A stretch of 64,000 nucleotides of DNA from Hydrangea macrophylla (taxonomy: Eukaryota > Streptophyta > Magnoliopsida > Cornales > Hydrangeaceae), in assembly GCA_033977485.1 (NCBI GenBank), contig CM066987.1, forward strand, positions 88,134,588 through 88,198,587, read 5' to 3'. The position numbers were made by a program, and so were the translations under genes. The notes under the pieces are model-generated. The model was not told where the DNA came from and made no database searches. It saw only the letters and a program-made list of their open reading frames with translations. Shown piece after piece: positions 36,401-46,783 of this stretch (positions are counted from its first letter, which is position 1; each line of letters opens with the position of its first letter).

Positions 36401-37062
36401 TCATTTTTGCAAGCATGAATCCTCTCATAGTCAAGGCCTAAGTCTCGAATTACTTATTTAGCCTCATTATAAGAGCTAGGAAGTATCTTAGCTTGAGAAA
36501 ATGCCTCTTTCAACAACTCAAGTAACATGGTGAAGGATTTACAACTCCAATGATTAAGAATCGTTAGGTGTAGCAATCTAACAATAAAGGATAACTTCGA
36601 GAATTTCTCACAACCAGGATACAATTCTTTGTCGGCATCTCTCAACAATCTCATAAATCTATCTGCTTCCCCTTCGGGAATTGCATCCCTTTCTGCACTA
36701 GATTGCTCTCCCGGCCAACAATTTGTGGTAGATGCAGTGTAGTAATCATGTATCATTTCGTGCATTTCATCATGGTTATCGTCATCTTCCTCTTCAGACT
36801 AATAACCATCATCATCAGTGCTTGACTCAAACTCTTCTCCATGAAATATCCACATAGTGTAACCCTTAACTATACCATTATAATATAGATCAGCTTCCAC
36901 ATCTTCTCGACTATGAGAATAGACATTGTTGCATTTGACACATGGACACCTAATTTCTTTCGTGGGTTCAATATGAGCATAAGCAAATTCTAAAAATTGT
37001 TGAACTCCATCTCTATACTTAGGGTGTCGCCTATCCTCAATCTCCATCCAACTCTTATCCAT
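33409..37062 (-). pseudogene. CACTA transposase (TNPD/tnp2 family), broken, multi-exon
   Basis: Minus-strand coding order: transposase-associated domain (37062-36800; MDKSWMEIEDRRHPKYRDGV, CPCVKCNN), tnp2 catalytic region (36430-35180; YERIHACKNDCVLFRKEY, CPQCKEPRY, GHRRFL, NLDVMHIEKNICDSILGTL), DUF4218 (35160-34430; LKSHD-like MKSHDSHVF, AEECLTFC) and DUF4216 (34165-33700; YNQQNGRVSEQLMDLARGPD). The acidic C-terminus ends at 33409. The start ATG follows an acceptor (TTTGACAG). Introns are visible at about 34854-34760, 34425-34390 and 34270-34180. Lesions: in-frame stops at 36799, 36454 and 35178, a deletion with frameshift near 35800 that removes the conserved segment after LRAAVLWTI, and a one-base loss near 33780. 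It would have excised and integrated CACTA elements, but this copy cannot be active. Confidence 0.92.
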
Positions 37063-39085
37063 CTGTCAAATTTTGGGCAAATGAAATTATGAATTAATGC
37101 AAGACACATGATTCAATATTTATTTAGCAGCTCTCTTCCTAGCTAAATAAAAGATTCGTAGTTCAAATATCAGTTTAAGATATCAGATAGCAACTTTTTA
37201 TGAAACTTCATTAGTTCTAGTTAAAGTGAGGGTTGTCGAAAAAAGCCAACAAAATTGATAACAAATTTTAACAGTTATATTCAGAAATAAGAACTATCTA
37301 AAATAAGTCAGTAGAAGAATAAATTAAGAGATTACCCAAAGAAAACGAGTTTCAAATTTAGAAATTTTGTTGTTCTTAAACACTTAATTTGATTTGAAGT
37401 TTGAGGAATGTAATCAAAGACTAGTAAGTAATAACTAGCAAACAATACAATAGACGAAGTATAACTTCCTCAAATAATTTAAATGCACCAATGGAACTAC
37501 TATATATAATATGGTGCTAATACTAACAAGATTTTGTGTCATACTAAAATTTGTAAGGTCGAGAATACTATAGCAACATTAACAAGATTAAAATTGGTAA
37601 CAAAATATGGAGTACTAGTAAAGAGGAACAAAAATCATGAGCTTCTTACAAGACAAAAGTCTAGCTAAGGTTGAACACCCAGTGATGGAGCTCTACAACG
37701 GCACAATTCATATATATATATACACATATTTTTATACACATACAACAAACAATTGTTAGAAAAAATACTAGATGAGACCTCCAGTAATGTATAAACATTG
37801 TCAACATAACATTAAACTTCTTATGATTTTTACATCAAAAGATCAACCCACACACATAATCATACATACAAGGAGACTTCTCAATAACATTTTCCTCCTA
37901 AGTATAAGTCCGAGGCTGAGGCACCCTTCTCTTTTCACAAATGATTGATTCAATGTATTAACATATATGTAGTAGATAAATAATGATGCTAACAAACTTG
38001 ATATGGTACAAGAAAAAATAATTTTGGCACCCAACGGTGTAAAATTTTCCTATTTGAGACTAAAGTTCAAAACCTTGGAATAAAATGCAAACCATTGGGG
38101 TTTGCAAAATTTATATCAAAATAAACAAGTTAACGGAATTCTAGAAATAACACTAAACACAGACAAACCCCACTCGTATATGACATCAAACAAGTTAACG
38201 ATTTTCTTTCTATGTAGTAATAACTTGTGTGACCAAGAATTTGTTTTTTTACCACTATATGTATAATCAAGTGCAATACAATTGTGGTAAGGAGAGGAAA
38301 AATGATACTAAAAAGAACCTAAATTGATAGCTTACCTTTTGAAGAGATATAACCTCACTAAGGTCGAAAACTCAGCTCTAGTCTGGAGAAGAGAAAATGA
38401 AAACAAAAACAACTTCTAACAATTATTAAATAAACTGAAAGCATGCAAATTAGCTATTTTCTTTAATATTATCAACCTAACTTAGAATAGTGTCAAAATT
38501 TACAAGTAAAAACAAGCATAGTGATGCTAATCTTGTGATCACTAAGCGCACTTAGGTTTAGAAGTGGAAGGAGTTAAAAGTGTATACCTCATTCCAATAA
38601 CTAGAATTAAAAAAAATAATTAATTAAAGAGAGTGAGGAGACATGGAAGCAAATGAAGTAGCGGCTTCAACAACATACATAGAAGTGACCTATAAAATTT
38701 GGAACTTCTAATTTATTTTCCAATTATCAATATTTCATTTCCTATTTAATTTCCTCACTTTCGATCTTACTTATTGACCAACCAAAGAAATTTCTTTTTT
38801 CTCATTGAGTCATTGTTTTCTCTTTTTCTTTCCATCACTAAGTCCATGAACCAAAAAATGCCCAAGTCTTTCAGCATGTCTAGTGAATCAGTGACAAGTG
38901 ATACATGATTTAGTACTTAAACACATATCTAAAATTCTCAGTATGAGTGACAAGACTTGACATTCCAGCCATCAACTATAAATTCAGCCATACAATAGTA
39001 CCTATCAAGTCAAAAATCTGAAACAGTTCCTTGAACATATGAAATGCAAACAGAATGCTACTAACAATTACACTACTGGATGGAG
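37063..39085. other. 5' region of the CACTA-2 transposase gene, introns and possible leader exon
   Basis: No open frames of note. On the minus strand a small exon-like block (38382-38336) lies between a strong acceptor (TTCTCTTCTCCAG) and a donor (CAAAAG|GTAAGC). This suggests a non-coding leader exon spliced toward the ATG exon at 37062. A few microsatellites (ATAT near 37712) are the only other features. Confidence 0.4.
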
Positions 39086-39400
39086 GAAAGAGAGAGTATC
39101 TCCAAGCCTTACTCAAATTTTAACTCAAATTTGACTAAAAATTTGGTGGAAATATTATTTGCTTTCCCCATTTGAATATGAAATTTTAGTAAAGGCATCT
39201 CCAACCCTTGCCCAAATCCCTATCAAATCAAATTTGAGTTAAAAACTTAAAAATTGAGTAAAGATATCTCCAACCCTTACTCAAACCTAAACCAAAAATG
39301 AATAGTGTTATTTTAATTTGGTATGGGATTTTGGTTAAACTCAATTTATTATGGGTTTGGTTCTAAGGGCTGGAGAAGATTTTTTGGGGTTTTGACCAAA
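39086..39400. mobile_element. Degenerate nested MITE cluster
   Basis: GTATCTCCAAGCC, GCATCTCCAACCC and GATATCTCCAACCC recur as left-end-like units, and AGGGCTGGAGAAGAT on the right mirrors them. At least two overlapping copies of one short DNA element are implied. No clean TSD was found. Confidence 0.55.
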
Positions 39401-39861
39401 TGATTTTAGTATGGGTAAAGGGTACAAATGCTTAGGCCTAAGAGTGAATTAAAGATACTTAAGGAAATAGTATTAAGGACCTCCCATTGTCCAAGCCGAT
39501 AATATGTATACAATGTAAGTATACATGTATATATATACACACATAGCTAAATGGAAAAGCTACTAGTCCACCACATGGACAACCAACAACCCCATGTACA
39601 CTTGTATATTAAACTATCCCAAGTCAAACAAAACAAATTACAAAAGAATGAAGTGACAAATCTACACCATGTAATCCACTGACGCGTTCAACATTCCAAA
39701 GTAAATTGATAGCTCAAACTCAAACATAAAAGAGGCAATAAGAAAATAGTACCAAATAACTTCGGTAAGCACAACTGAAGGATTCAATTTCATTGTTTAC
39801 AAATTGTCAAATGGGAACAATGAGACTGCCCAAAAAGAGAATTTCATATCTACCTAGAACT

Positions 39862-40486
39862 AAGGCTATGTTTGGTTCATGAATTTAGTTACATAGGAGA
39901 AGGAAAACACCAAGGCTTTGTTTGGTTCATGGATTTTGTTAGGGAAAAGAAAAGGGAAAGGTAAACAAGAAGGAAAACTAGTTCCTCATGTTTTCCCTTG
40001 TATTTTCCTTGCTGCCTAAAGAACAATAACTATTGAAATTTTCGAAAATATAATTGTAATATATAATGCTGGAAGGGAAATCACTCACAACATTCAGATT
40101 TTCAACTTTACTTTTCAACTTATTCTCTTTTGTTTCCTTATTTTCTCATTGTTTTCCTTATTAACCATAAAAAGGAAAAGGTTTTCCCTTTGTTTTCCTT
40201 TCTTTCCCCTCACTAAATCCAAGAACCGAATAAAGCCTAAGGAAAATGTCTATCTTTGTTTGGTAACTAAGGAAAATAGGAAGGAAAATAAATATGGTGG
40301 CCAACAAATTAAGAATATCAACAACATATGAATCACTTTCATCCCTTTTTTCTTAGGTTATGGTTATCGATTGAAACTATTTGACTTTGATATTGTTGAG
40401 AACTCAAGAGAACCAATTTTCCTCTTCTTTTACTTTCCCAATTCTTTTTCCTTCAATGAATCAACAAACCAAACAAAGCCTTATAA
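39862..40486. mobile_element. Two nested Harbinger-like MITEs
   Basis: The outer copy runs from TAAGGCTATGTTTGGTTCA (39862) to CCAAACAAAGCCTTA (40472-40486). An inner copy runs from AAGGCTTTGTTTGGTTCATG (39912) to GAACCGAATAAAGCCT (about 40239). The ends match the MITE at 11831-12132. Element B sits in a further relative (TAAGGCTATGTTTAGTACAT near 42891). Confidence 0.6.
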
Positions 40487-40544
40487 GGGACAGATATTGA
40501 ATAACTCCTAATAAACGCAGTTGAACAGATGTGGAGAAATGCAT

Positions 40545-41190
40545 AAGACAACCTGAAAATCCTTCAATATGCTTTGGCTACCCCAAGTATGTTTCAGAGA
40601 AATGTGGGTCTATGTGGAGGAAACATGAGCAATAACTCCCATAACCACAAGAGTAGAGGGCATATTCCACCATTGCTTACAAATTGGATAAAGGGTACAC
40701 TCAAAGTGAATAACATATATACACGTCCTCCACTCCAAGTAAATTTTTTTTTTCTAAAGACGCCAAAATCATATTTTTTTTGCCTATCCTAAACTATGAA
40801 CAAGAAAAAAGAAAGAATATGGATAGATTTAAAAAAAAAATACGAAAGAAACAAACCTGAGAATCTTTCAACGATATATAGCCACGCAAGCGTATTTTGT
40901 TCAGGAAGTAAACTGAAAGAGAATTAAGAAGATTTTAACAAATTTATTTTCAAAGGAATTGTTGACAAAATTTAAACTCAAACACAACTTAACTGATTGT
41001 TTTTTTTTTTTTAAATCTCTATACCCTGTTTCCCTGCATTTTCATCACAAAGTTCATCTTAGTTGCATTAATCAGGCCATCAATCTCATTACTTTGCACA
41101 CAAAATTAAATTTTGCACATGCAAAAAATCATGAACTCTACATATTTCTTCAACCACATCTATTAGCCAATAATCTATCTCAACAAATAC
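40545..41190 (-). other. Repeated leader-exon-like blocks, no gene called
   Basis: On the minus strand TTGAAGGATTTTCAG|GTT (donor near 40551) and GAAAGATTCTCAG|GTTTG (near 40858) resemble the leader donor near 54246 (GAAGGATTTTTAG|GTTTG). Together with the CT-rich stretch at 41212-41376 this looks like one or two duplicated CACTA promoter/leader regions. Speculative. Confidence 0.3.
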
Positions 41191-41211
41191 AGACATGAAA
41201 AACTATATATA

Positions 41212-41326
41212 TACAGAGAGAGAGAGAGAGAGATTTTTATAGACAAAAAGATAGATGTGGGCAGAGGGAGAGAATATAGAGGGGATACCTCATGGGGATT
41301 ATCCTTGGAGGGAGTAGTACGTTGGA

Positions 41327-41376
<50 letters not shown>
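41212..41376. repeat. (GA)n microsatellites
   Basis: Two GA runs (about 41214-41233 and 41329-41376) flank purine-rich sequence. Arg-Glu and Ser-Leu reading frames across them are artefacts. Confidence 0.9.
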
Positions 41377-41383
<7 letters not shown>

Positions 41384-41549
41384 TTCTTCCAGAGAGAGTG
41401 TTAGAAATTGGTGCAATTAGAACTACTACCATGTGTCGTTCTCTGGTATTGTAATGCTTGAAGTCTCCGCTATTAGTAATAAGCATATATGTGTATGGTA
41501 GATAAGTAATCGAGGAGGGGGCAAAAGAAAGTTCTCTACAAGAAGCGAC

Positions 41550-42180
41550 TAGAGGTGTTAAACGGGGCAACCCGCCCCGCCCCGCCCCGCTCCGCCACCT
41601 TGACGAATTGGGCGAATTTTGGCGAGTCACGGGGCGGGTCCGCAAAATAGAAGGGGCAGGGCGAATTGACTTGGTAAGGGATATTGGGTGACTCGCCCCA
41701 ACCCACTAATTCGTGGGTCAACAAGGCGAGGCGAGGCGAGGCAGGGCGGCTAACTCGCGGGTTGGTTGGCGAAATAGCCCACGAGTTAGCCCGCGAGTTG
41801 CTTGCAAATTTTTTTTTTTATTTTTAATAAAAAGATTTTCTAAAAAATAGTTTAATAAAATACTTTATTTAAAAATTGTTTATTAATAAATAGTTTATTT
41901 GAAAATAATTAAATAAAAATTTTTTATTCCCGGGTTGGTGAGGCGAGGCCGGGTGCGTCCGCGAGGCGAGGCGGGTTACGAGGCGAGGCGAGTCGGTGGG
42001 TTAGACGAGCTGGGTCACGGAGACTGTTGTGGGTTGCAAAAATGAAAGTCGACCCGGACCCATACCCAATGAATTGAGTAACGAGCTGGGTTCGTCCACG
42101 GGGCAGGACAAGTTGTGACTCGCCAAATGGCGAATTGAGGCGGGGCGGAGCGGGCCAATTCGCCCTGTTTGACACCCCTA
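41550..42180. mobile_element. hAT-type non-autonomous element, GC-rich, 631 bp
   Basis: The ends are TAGAGGTGTTAAAC and GTTTGACACCCCTA, imperfect inverted repeats beginning TAGRGGTG. The exact 8-bp duplication GAAGCGAC flanks it (41542-41549 and 42181-42188), as in hAT transposition. The arms are rich in GGCGAGGCGAG, GCCCCGCCCCGC and GGGCGAATT units around an AT-rich centre. No transposase is present. Confidence 0.9.
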
Positions 42181-42188
42181 GAAGCGAC

Positions 42189-42955
42189 CCCTTCTTTCTC
42201 TCCAATTTTAAAGTAAATAATTGAAATCGAACGTCAACAAACAAATTATGAAGAAAAAAAAAGAGTGATTCAAGCAATTAAAAAAGAAATTTGTTGTGTT
42301 GTAGATACTTTCTTGATCACTAAAATACAAAAGGCAGGTTTTGTGTTAGTATTGTACATCCACATAGCTCATTTGCTAAATTACTCAATTTGATTCCTAA
42401 CTAAAATTAAAAGCTAGTAGTATACCATATGGAAACCTCTATATATGGCAATTTCCCAAGTTAGACAAGATAAATTCCAAGTAAGAGATCTTCTATGATA
42501 CATGGATGGATCTTACATACCAATTTGTGTTCCAAAATGTTGTAGTTAGGTACCAAAATGCTGTAATTTGAAAACCACTTAAGTAATTTCAAAGTTAAAA
42601 TATTTTGGCACTAGTTATAGCACTATGGGATCGAGCTACAACATTTTGGGACTCAAACAACTAGAATGATATATCCTATTATTTGGATGTATCACAAAAT
42701 TTCCTGCAAGTTAATGACTTAAGTGACAGCTCTACATTGCCTAATCAGCTTTTCCAAAGTAAACTGATAGCTAAACTAAAATAAATAAATTAGAAATCAA
42801 GAACAATTAACTCTTGTGAGCCGAATTGAAGTAGTAGATTCCATTGTTTTCAAATTGTCTTATGGGAAATTTCATATCTACCCTAAAACTAAGGCTATGT
42901 TTAGTACATGGTTGTAGCAAAGGAATAGAAAGGAAAATACTAAGAAAAATGTAAT
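42189..42955. other. CACTA-2 interior, no gene recognised
   Basis: AT-rich sequence ending in a fragment of a Harbinger-like MITE (from 42890), into which element B inserted. Its continuation (ACTGTGTTTGGTTTCTAAGG) appears at 53633. Confidence 0.5.
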
Positions 42956-43029
42956 TGTAATACCCCGTATTTTCAAATAATATTTAATGCAGAAAGATTC
43001 TATATACTTCCTTTGACCATTCATAGAAT

Positions 43030-43275
43030 TTGATCTTCGATCGATCGAAGCTCGTTCGAGCGATCAAGCATCTTCATAGTCAAGCGATCGAAGCTCGTTC
43101 GAGCGATCGAGCACTCAAAGTTCAAGCGATCGAACCCTTTTCGAGCGATCGAAACCCTACCGACATAAATTTAATACGTGGTCCCCACTTCAATCGATCA
43201 AACTGTTTTCAATCGGTCTAACCTGACCGTTCTGATCTCGATCGATCGAACTAGTCTCGATCGATCGATCGAACC
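43030..43275. repeat. CGATCGA motif cluster 1 in the element B LTR
   Basis: TCGATCGAAGC, GAGCGATCGAGC and ATCGATCGAAC variants recur every 15-40 bp, upstream of the TATA-like box, where LTR enhancers lie. Confidence 0.8.
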
Positions 43276-43756
43276 TGTAATCATTGAATTCCCAGTTTTC
43301 CTGCAAACAATGCCATCTGCACCTCTTCCACCTCTATATATACACTGCATTCGTGTGTGTTGTGTGTTTGCTAAACTTGAGAGTTTGAGAGGGAGATTGT
43401 ATTGTGTGTGTTTGTATTATATCTATATACCCCCCCATACCTCCATATATCTATATATATACACCATATATATATACTCAGCTTGGAGAAGAGAAGAAGG
43501 AGAAGAAGAAGAAGAAGAAGAGGCCGAGAAAGAGAAACAGAAGAGACAAAGAGAGGAGCAGAGAGAAGAGGCCACCATTGGAGGAAGCTTGGAAGCTTTC
43601 AACCGAGCCAAACGCGCCCTTAACAACATGTGGTGAGTTCCAAACTCACTCGGTATCTTAGTTATGCTGTTTTACATATTCTGGACGTATAAATTATAAC
43701 CCAAACACCCCTAGCACATTTTGCACGTTCACAGGCAGAATCTGTGGAAGACGAAG

Positions 43757-43965
43757 TTCGACCGATCGAACTGAGTTCAATCGATCGAACATCAGAGTCC
43801 CAATCGATCGAACTGAGTTCAATCGATCGAACATCCCTGAGTCTCAATCGATCGAGAATACTTCAAACGATCGAGACTACCTTCACTTCGATCGATCGAG
43901 AAGACTTCAATCGATCGAACATAACTTTTACTCAATCGATCGAGAGGACCTCAATCGATCAAACC
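43757..43965. repeat. CGATCGA motif cluster 2 in the element B LTR
   Basis: About nine TCAATCGATCGAAC/G-type units, downstream of the putative transcription start. Confidence 0.85.
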
Positions 43966-44329
43966 CGAGCAGAACATGAATGTTTTTTTTCCTTTCAATT
44001 ATAATTCATAATGCGTAGTTGTTTACTTGTATGCCAGGTTCTTATTATGCGATATTATGGGTAACGGAGGTAATGGGATACGATAACGAGATTGAGATAA
44101 TATGGTGAGTAACGTAGTCGGGTTCGGAACGCTAGAAATAGTACGACGCGATAACGTAGTAAGTTTGAGGTGATAATACTGGGTAGTATTGGATAAGTGA
44201 GAAGTGAGTCAGTAAGAGGATTTGTATGTTCAAAGTCGTGTGTGTCGAGCTGATGATTCGCTCAGGTTGAATCCGATAAGTGCATGTCAAGGATTTGATC
44301 AGGATCGTGAGAATTATGGGTGCACAGTA

Positions 44330-44595
44330 CTCGCAAGAGTTCTTAAAAGCGGTGAACAGTAAGAGTTCTTAAAAGCGGTGAACAAGAGTAGATGTGGCAC
44401 GCCCATGATTTGAATTACCAGAGCTATGTATGTACAGTACTCGCAAGCGTTCTTAAAAGCGGTGAACAGTAAGAGTTCTTAAAAGCGGTGAACAAGAGTA
44501 TGGGTATATCCATGGACAAGTCGTTATATGAGAACAATGTATGGGTGCTCGCAAGAGTTCTTAAAAGCGGTATAGCGGTGAACAAGAGCACTGGT
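44330..44595. repeat. TTCTTAAAAGCGGTGAACA subrepeats in the element B LTR
   Basis: Five copies of AGTTCTTAAAAGCGGTGAACA, one with an internal duplication (GCGGTATAGCGGTG). Related remnants occur in element A near 5028. Confidence 0.85.
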
Positions 44596-45255
44596 ATGTT
44601 GTGCTGATATAATCAGTTCGAGATAGTCAGTGGGTATTGTGAAGTCAGTCTTAGAGTGGGAATTGATAAGAATCGATTTATGATATGTCTGAATAATGAA
44701 TGAGGAATATATATTTAGTATCACTGTCATATATTGTTCATAATGGTAATTATGTCATTTCTATGAGACTGTGTTAGTTAGTGCTCACTCAGCTTTCAAC
44801 AAGCTGACGGCCTTTATTGCCTGGACATTCCCCGTCCAGACTATCCTGTCCTTTACAATGCAGATGACGGAACTTATGGCGATAATGATTACCCTGAAGG
44901 GAGTTACGTGGAGAATGGCCCCACTGACGCCAGTTATGCTGACGCCTATCCGTATGCTAGCTGAAGACCTGAAGATAAATAGTAGTTTATGTTACTACTT
45001 TTCCTTTTACTGTTGTACTTTGTAGTTAACGGGTACTTGGGCATATGTTGTCTCCAGACCTGTTGCGATCCTGTGGACCGTACTCTGATGTTTGTAATAG
45101 ATAGAACTGTATTTTTATTTCAGTTGTTTACTGTTCCTGTGGGACTAGTACTGTGTGGTGTGGACATTGGTGACTTTCACTTGTCATTCCCTATGGACCC
45201 ATAAAGGAAATTTATTTTTCTCTATTTATGCTGCTCCGGGGCGTGACAGGGTTTT

Positions 45256-45270
45256 TGGTATCAAAGCTCC
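45256..45270 (+). promoter_or_regulatory. Primer binding site of element B (tRNA-iMet)
   Basis: TGGTATCAAAGCTCC lies 7 bp after the LTR end, matching the initiator tRNA-Met complement (TGGTATCAGAGC) with one change. Confidence 0.85.
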
Positions 45271-45420
45271 TGGTTATATTACGGTTAGGTTCTGATATTT
45301 TCATTCACTGATGGATTCCACACCATCTGGTTCTAGTATTTAAGATTTTCTTGAGATGAGATATGAGTATTAGATAAGTTCGTCTTCCTGACGATAGATA
45401 GTTTTCCTTTGCAGGTTAGC

Positions 45421-46411
45421 ATGGATCCAGAGTTCCATCAGTTTGTTACCGATGCTTATGGAGGACACGTGATCCATGGGGATACCGTGGAGCCAGCTGA
45501 CCCAGAGTTTTATCGTGAGCGTGTATGCCAGATAGCTAGTAGACATTTGGAGGAGGACATGTGGAGAGCACTTTATGTGACAGAGAGGACTCACCCGACG
45601 CAGATGCGTATGGATGCTTACCACACTGCGAGAGTTGGTAGAGACATTTGCCAGGAGATATTACGGTTAGTTCAGAGTAAGCCCGAGATGGATGAGATTG
45701 AGTTAAGAGCTATTGTAGCCGGTCCACCAGAGCCTGTAGTTGCAGCAGCACCACCATCACCGGTACCCGATATACCAGTTCCAGAGCATGAGCCGGTTCA
45801 GGAGGATGAGAACCTGGAGCCTGAGGATGAGCATGCCGATGAGGACATAGACGGAGATGGAGAGGAGGAGCTGATAGATGACGAGGACCCAGTAGAGGAT
45901 GAGCATGCAGATGATGCAGATGATGATGAGCCTGAGGATGACCCCGAGGAGCCAGAGTTTGAGCCAGAGGATCCAGTACCAGACCCAGAGGCTATTGAGG
46001 CAGACATAGTAGTAGATGAGGATGCAGTCGATGAGGAGGTAGTTGTGCCAGAGGCACCAGTTGTGCTTCAGATACCAGCTGGACCCATTATGCATATGGC
46101 AGCTATGGCCGATATGGCAGTAGGATGGATAGCTCAGATGGTCGCACAGCCAGCAGATTTTGTTATGGGAGAGGCCGCGAGCAGGAGCTCTTGATATAGT
46201 CGATGGATTCGCCGCAGTAGCAGTCGATGTCGCCAACCAGGCGATAGCAGACGGTATAGAGGATGGTGATGCAGAGATAGTAGAGGATTGGGATATAGGA
46301 GTTGTAGTTGGAGATCTTGTTGCACCAGTTGAGGATGACCCACTCGAGGAGATGGAGATTGATTCAGAGGACGAGGCACCACTAGCAGGATCAGATGCTG
46401 ACGACTTTTGA
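45421..46411 (+). pseudogene. Acidic pre-gag ORF of element B (about 330 codons, one frameshift)
   Basis: ATG 45421 opens an ORF whose N-terminal 100 residues are mixed (FVTDAYGGHVIHGDTVEPAD, ICQEILRLVQSKPEMDEIEL). A Pro/Val hinge and about 100 residues dominated by Glu and Asp follow, then a hydrophobic Ala/Met-rich segment (PAGPIMHMAAMADMAVGWIA). The frame ends at 46194, but a one-base shift continues as VDGFAAVAVDVANQAIADGI and an acidic tail to 46411. A CCTTTGCAG acceptor-like site lies 6 bp before the ATG. No known domain is recognised. The same ORF exists in element A, with its own indel at a similar point, so the ancestor was probably one continuous protein. Function unknown. Confidence 0.7.
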
Positions 46412-46783
46412 GTCAGGACCTGCAGGGCTTAGTTTTTGTTAGTTTTATCAGGACATGTTGTCCACTAGATTTTTGGGAGCTTGAGAGATAGCTATTTGAC
46501 CATAGCTTTGTATAGATGTTAGCAGTAGTATTAGTAGTTGACCTTAGTGCTGTGTTGCTTATGTCCCACGTGGTACATGGTATGGTTACTGTGTACTCCA
46601 TGGTACATCTTTTGATATCTATATATATACGAGCAGTACTTTTGATATTGATTGTTGGTTGTTTGATGTGTTGCTTTGTAGAACTGTTAGTTCTTGTTGC
46701 TTTTCGTTCTATCTCGGTTTCGTTTCTACGAGAAGACCTTCAGCTGATCAATATGTCTCTTGTAGGTGATACTCGTTATCATC

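Larger units (their letters stand above)
42956..45248 (+). repeat. 5' LTR of element B, 2293 bp
   Basis: It starts TGTAATACCCC and ends GGCGTGACA. A TATA-like CTCTATATATACAC lies at 43332-43345, followed by a TG-rich leader and a purine-rich stretch. Two clusters of CGATCGA-containing motifs (43030-43275 and 43757-43960) and five AGTTCTTAAAAGCGGTGAACA subrepeats (44330-44590) stand out. Confidence 0.97.

Noticed and set aside
39069..39079. CACTACTGGATG as a CACTA left end
   Set aside because: It matches only CACTAC, lacks the CACTACAAGA terminus and subterminal repeats, and is not preceded by ATA.
41175..41645. Long Ser-Leu and Arg-Glu repeat frames
   Set aside because: Generated by (GA)n microsatellites and by GC-rich hAT element sequence.
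43178..44004. Frames rich in SIDRTS and RRRRR/EEEE in the element B LTR, repeated at 51557-52383
   Set aside because: They arise from CGATCGA repeats and a purine-rich leader inside the LTRs.
45798..46007. Antisense Ser/Gly-rich frame
   Set aside because: It is the reverse reading of the acidic GAG/GAT-rich ORF.
45949..46411. Programmed frameshift in the acidic ORF
   Set aside because: Element A and B shift frame in opposite senses (one base fewer versus one more), which fits independent indels.
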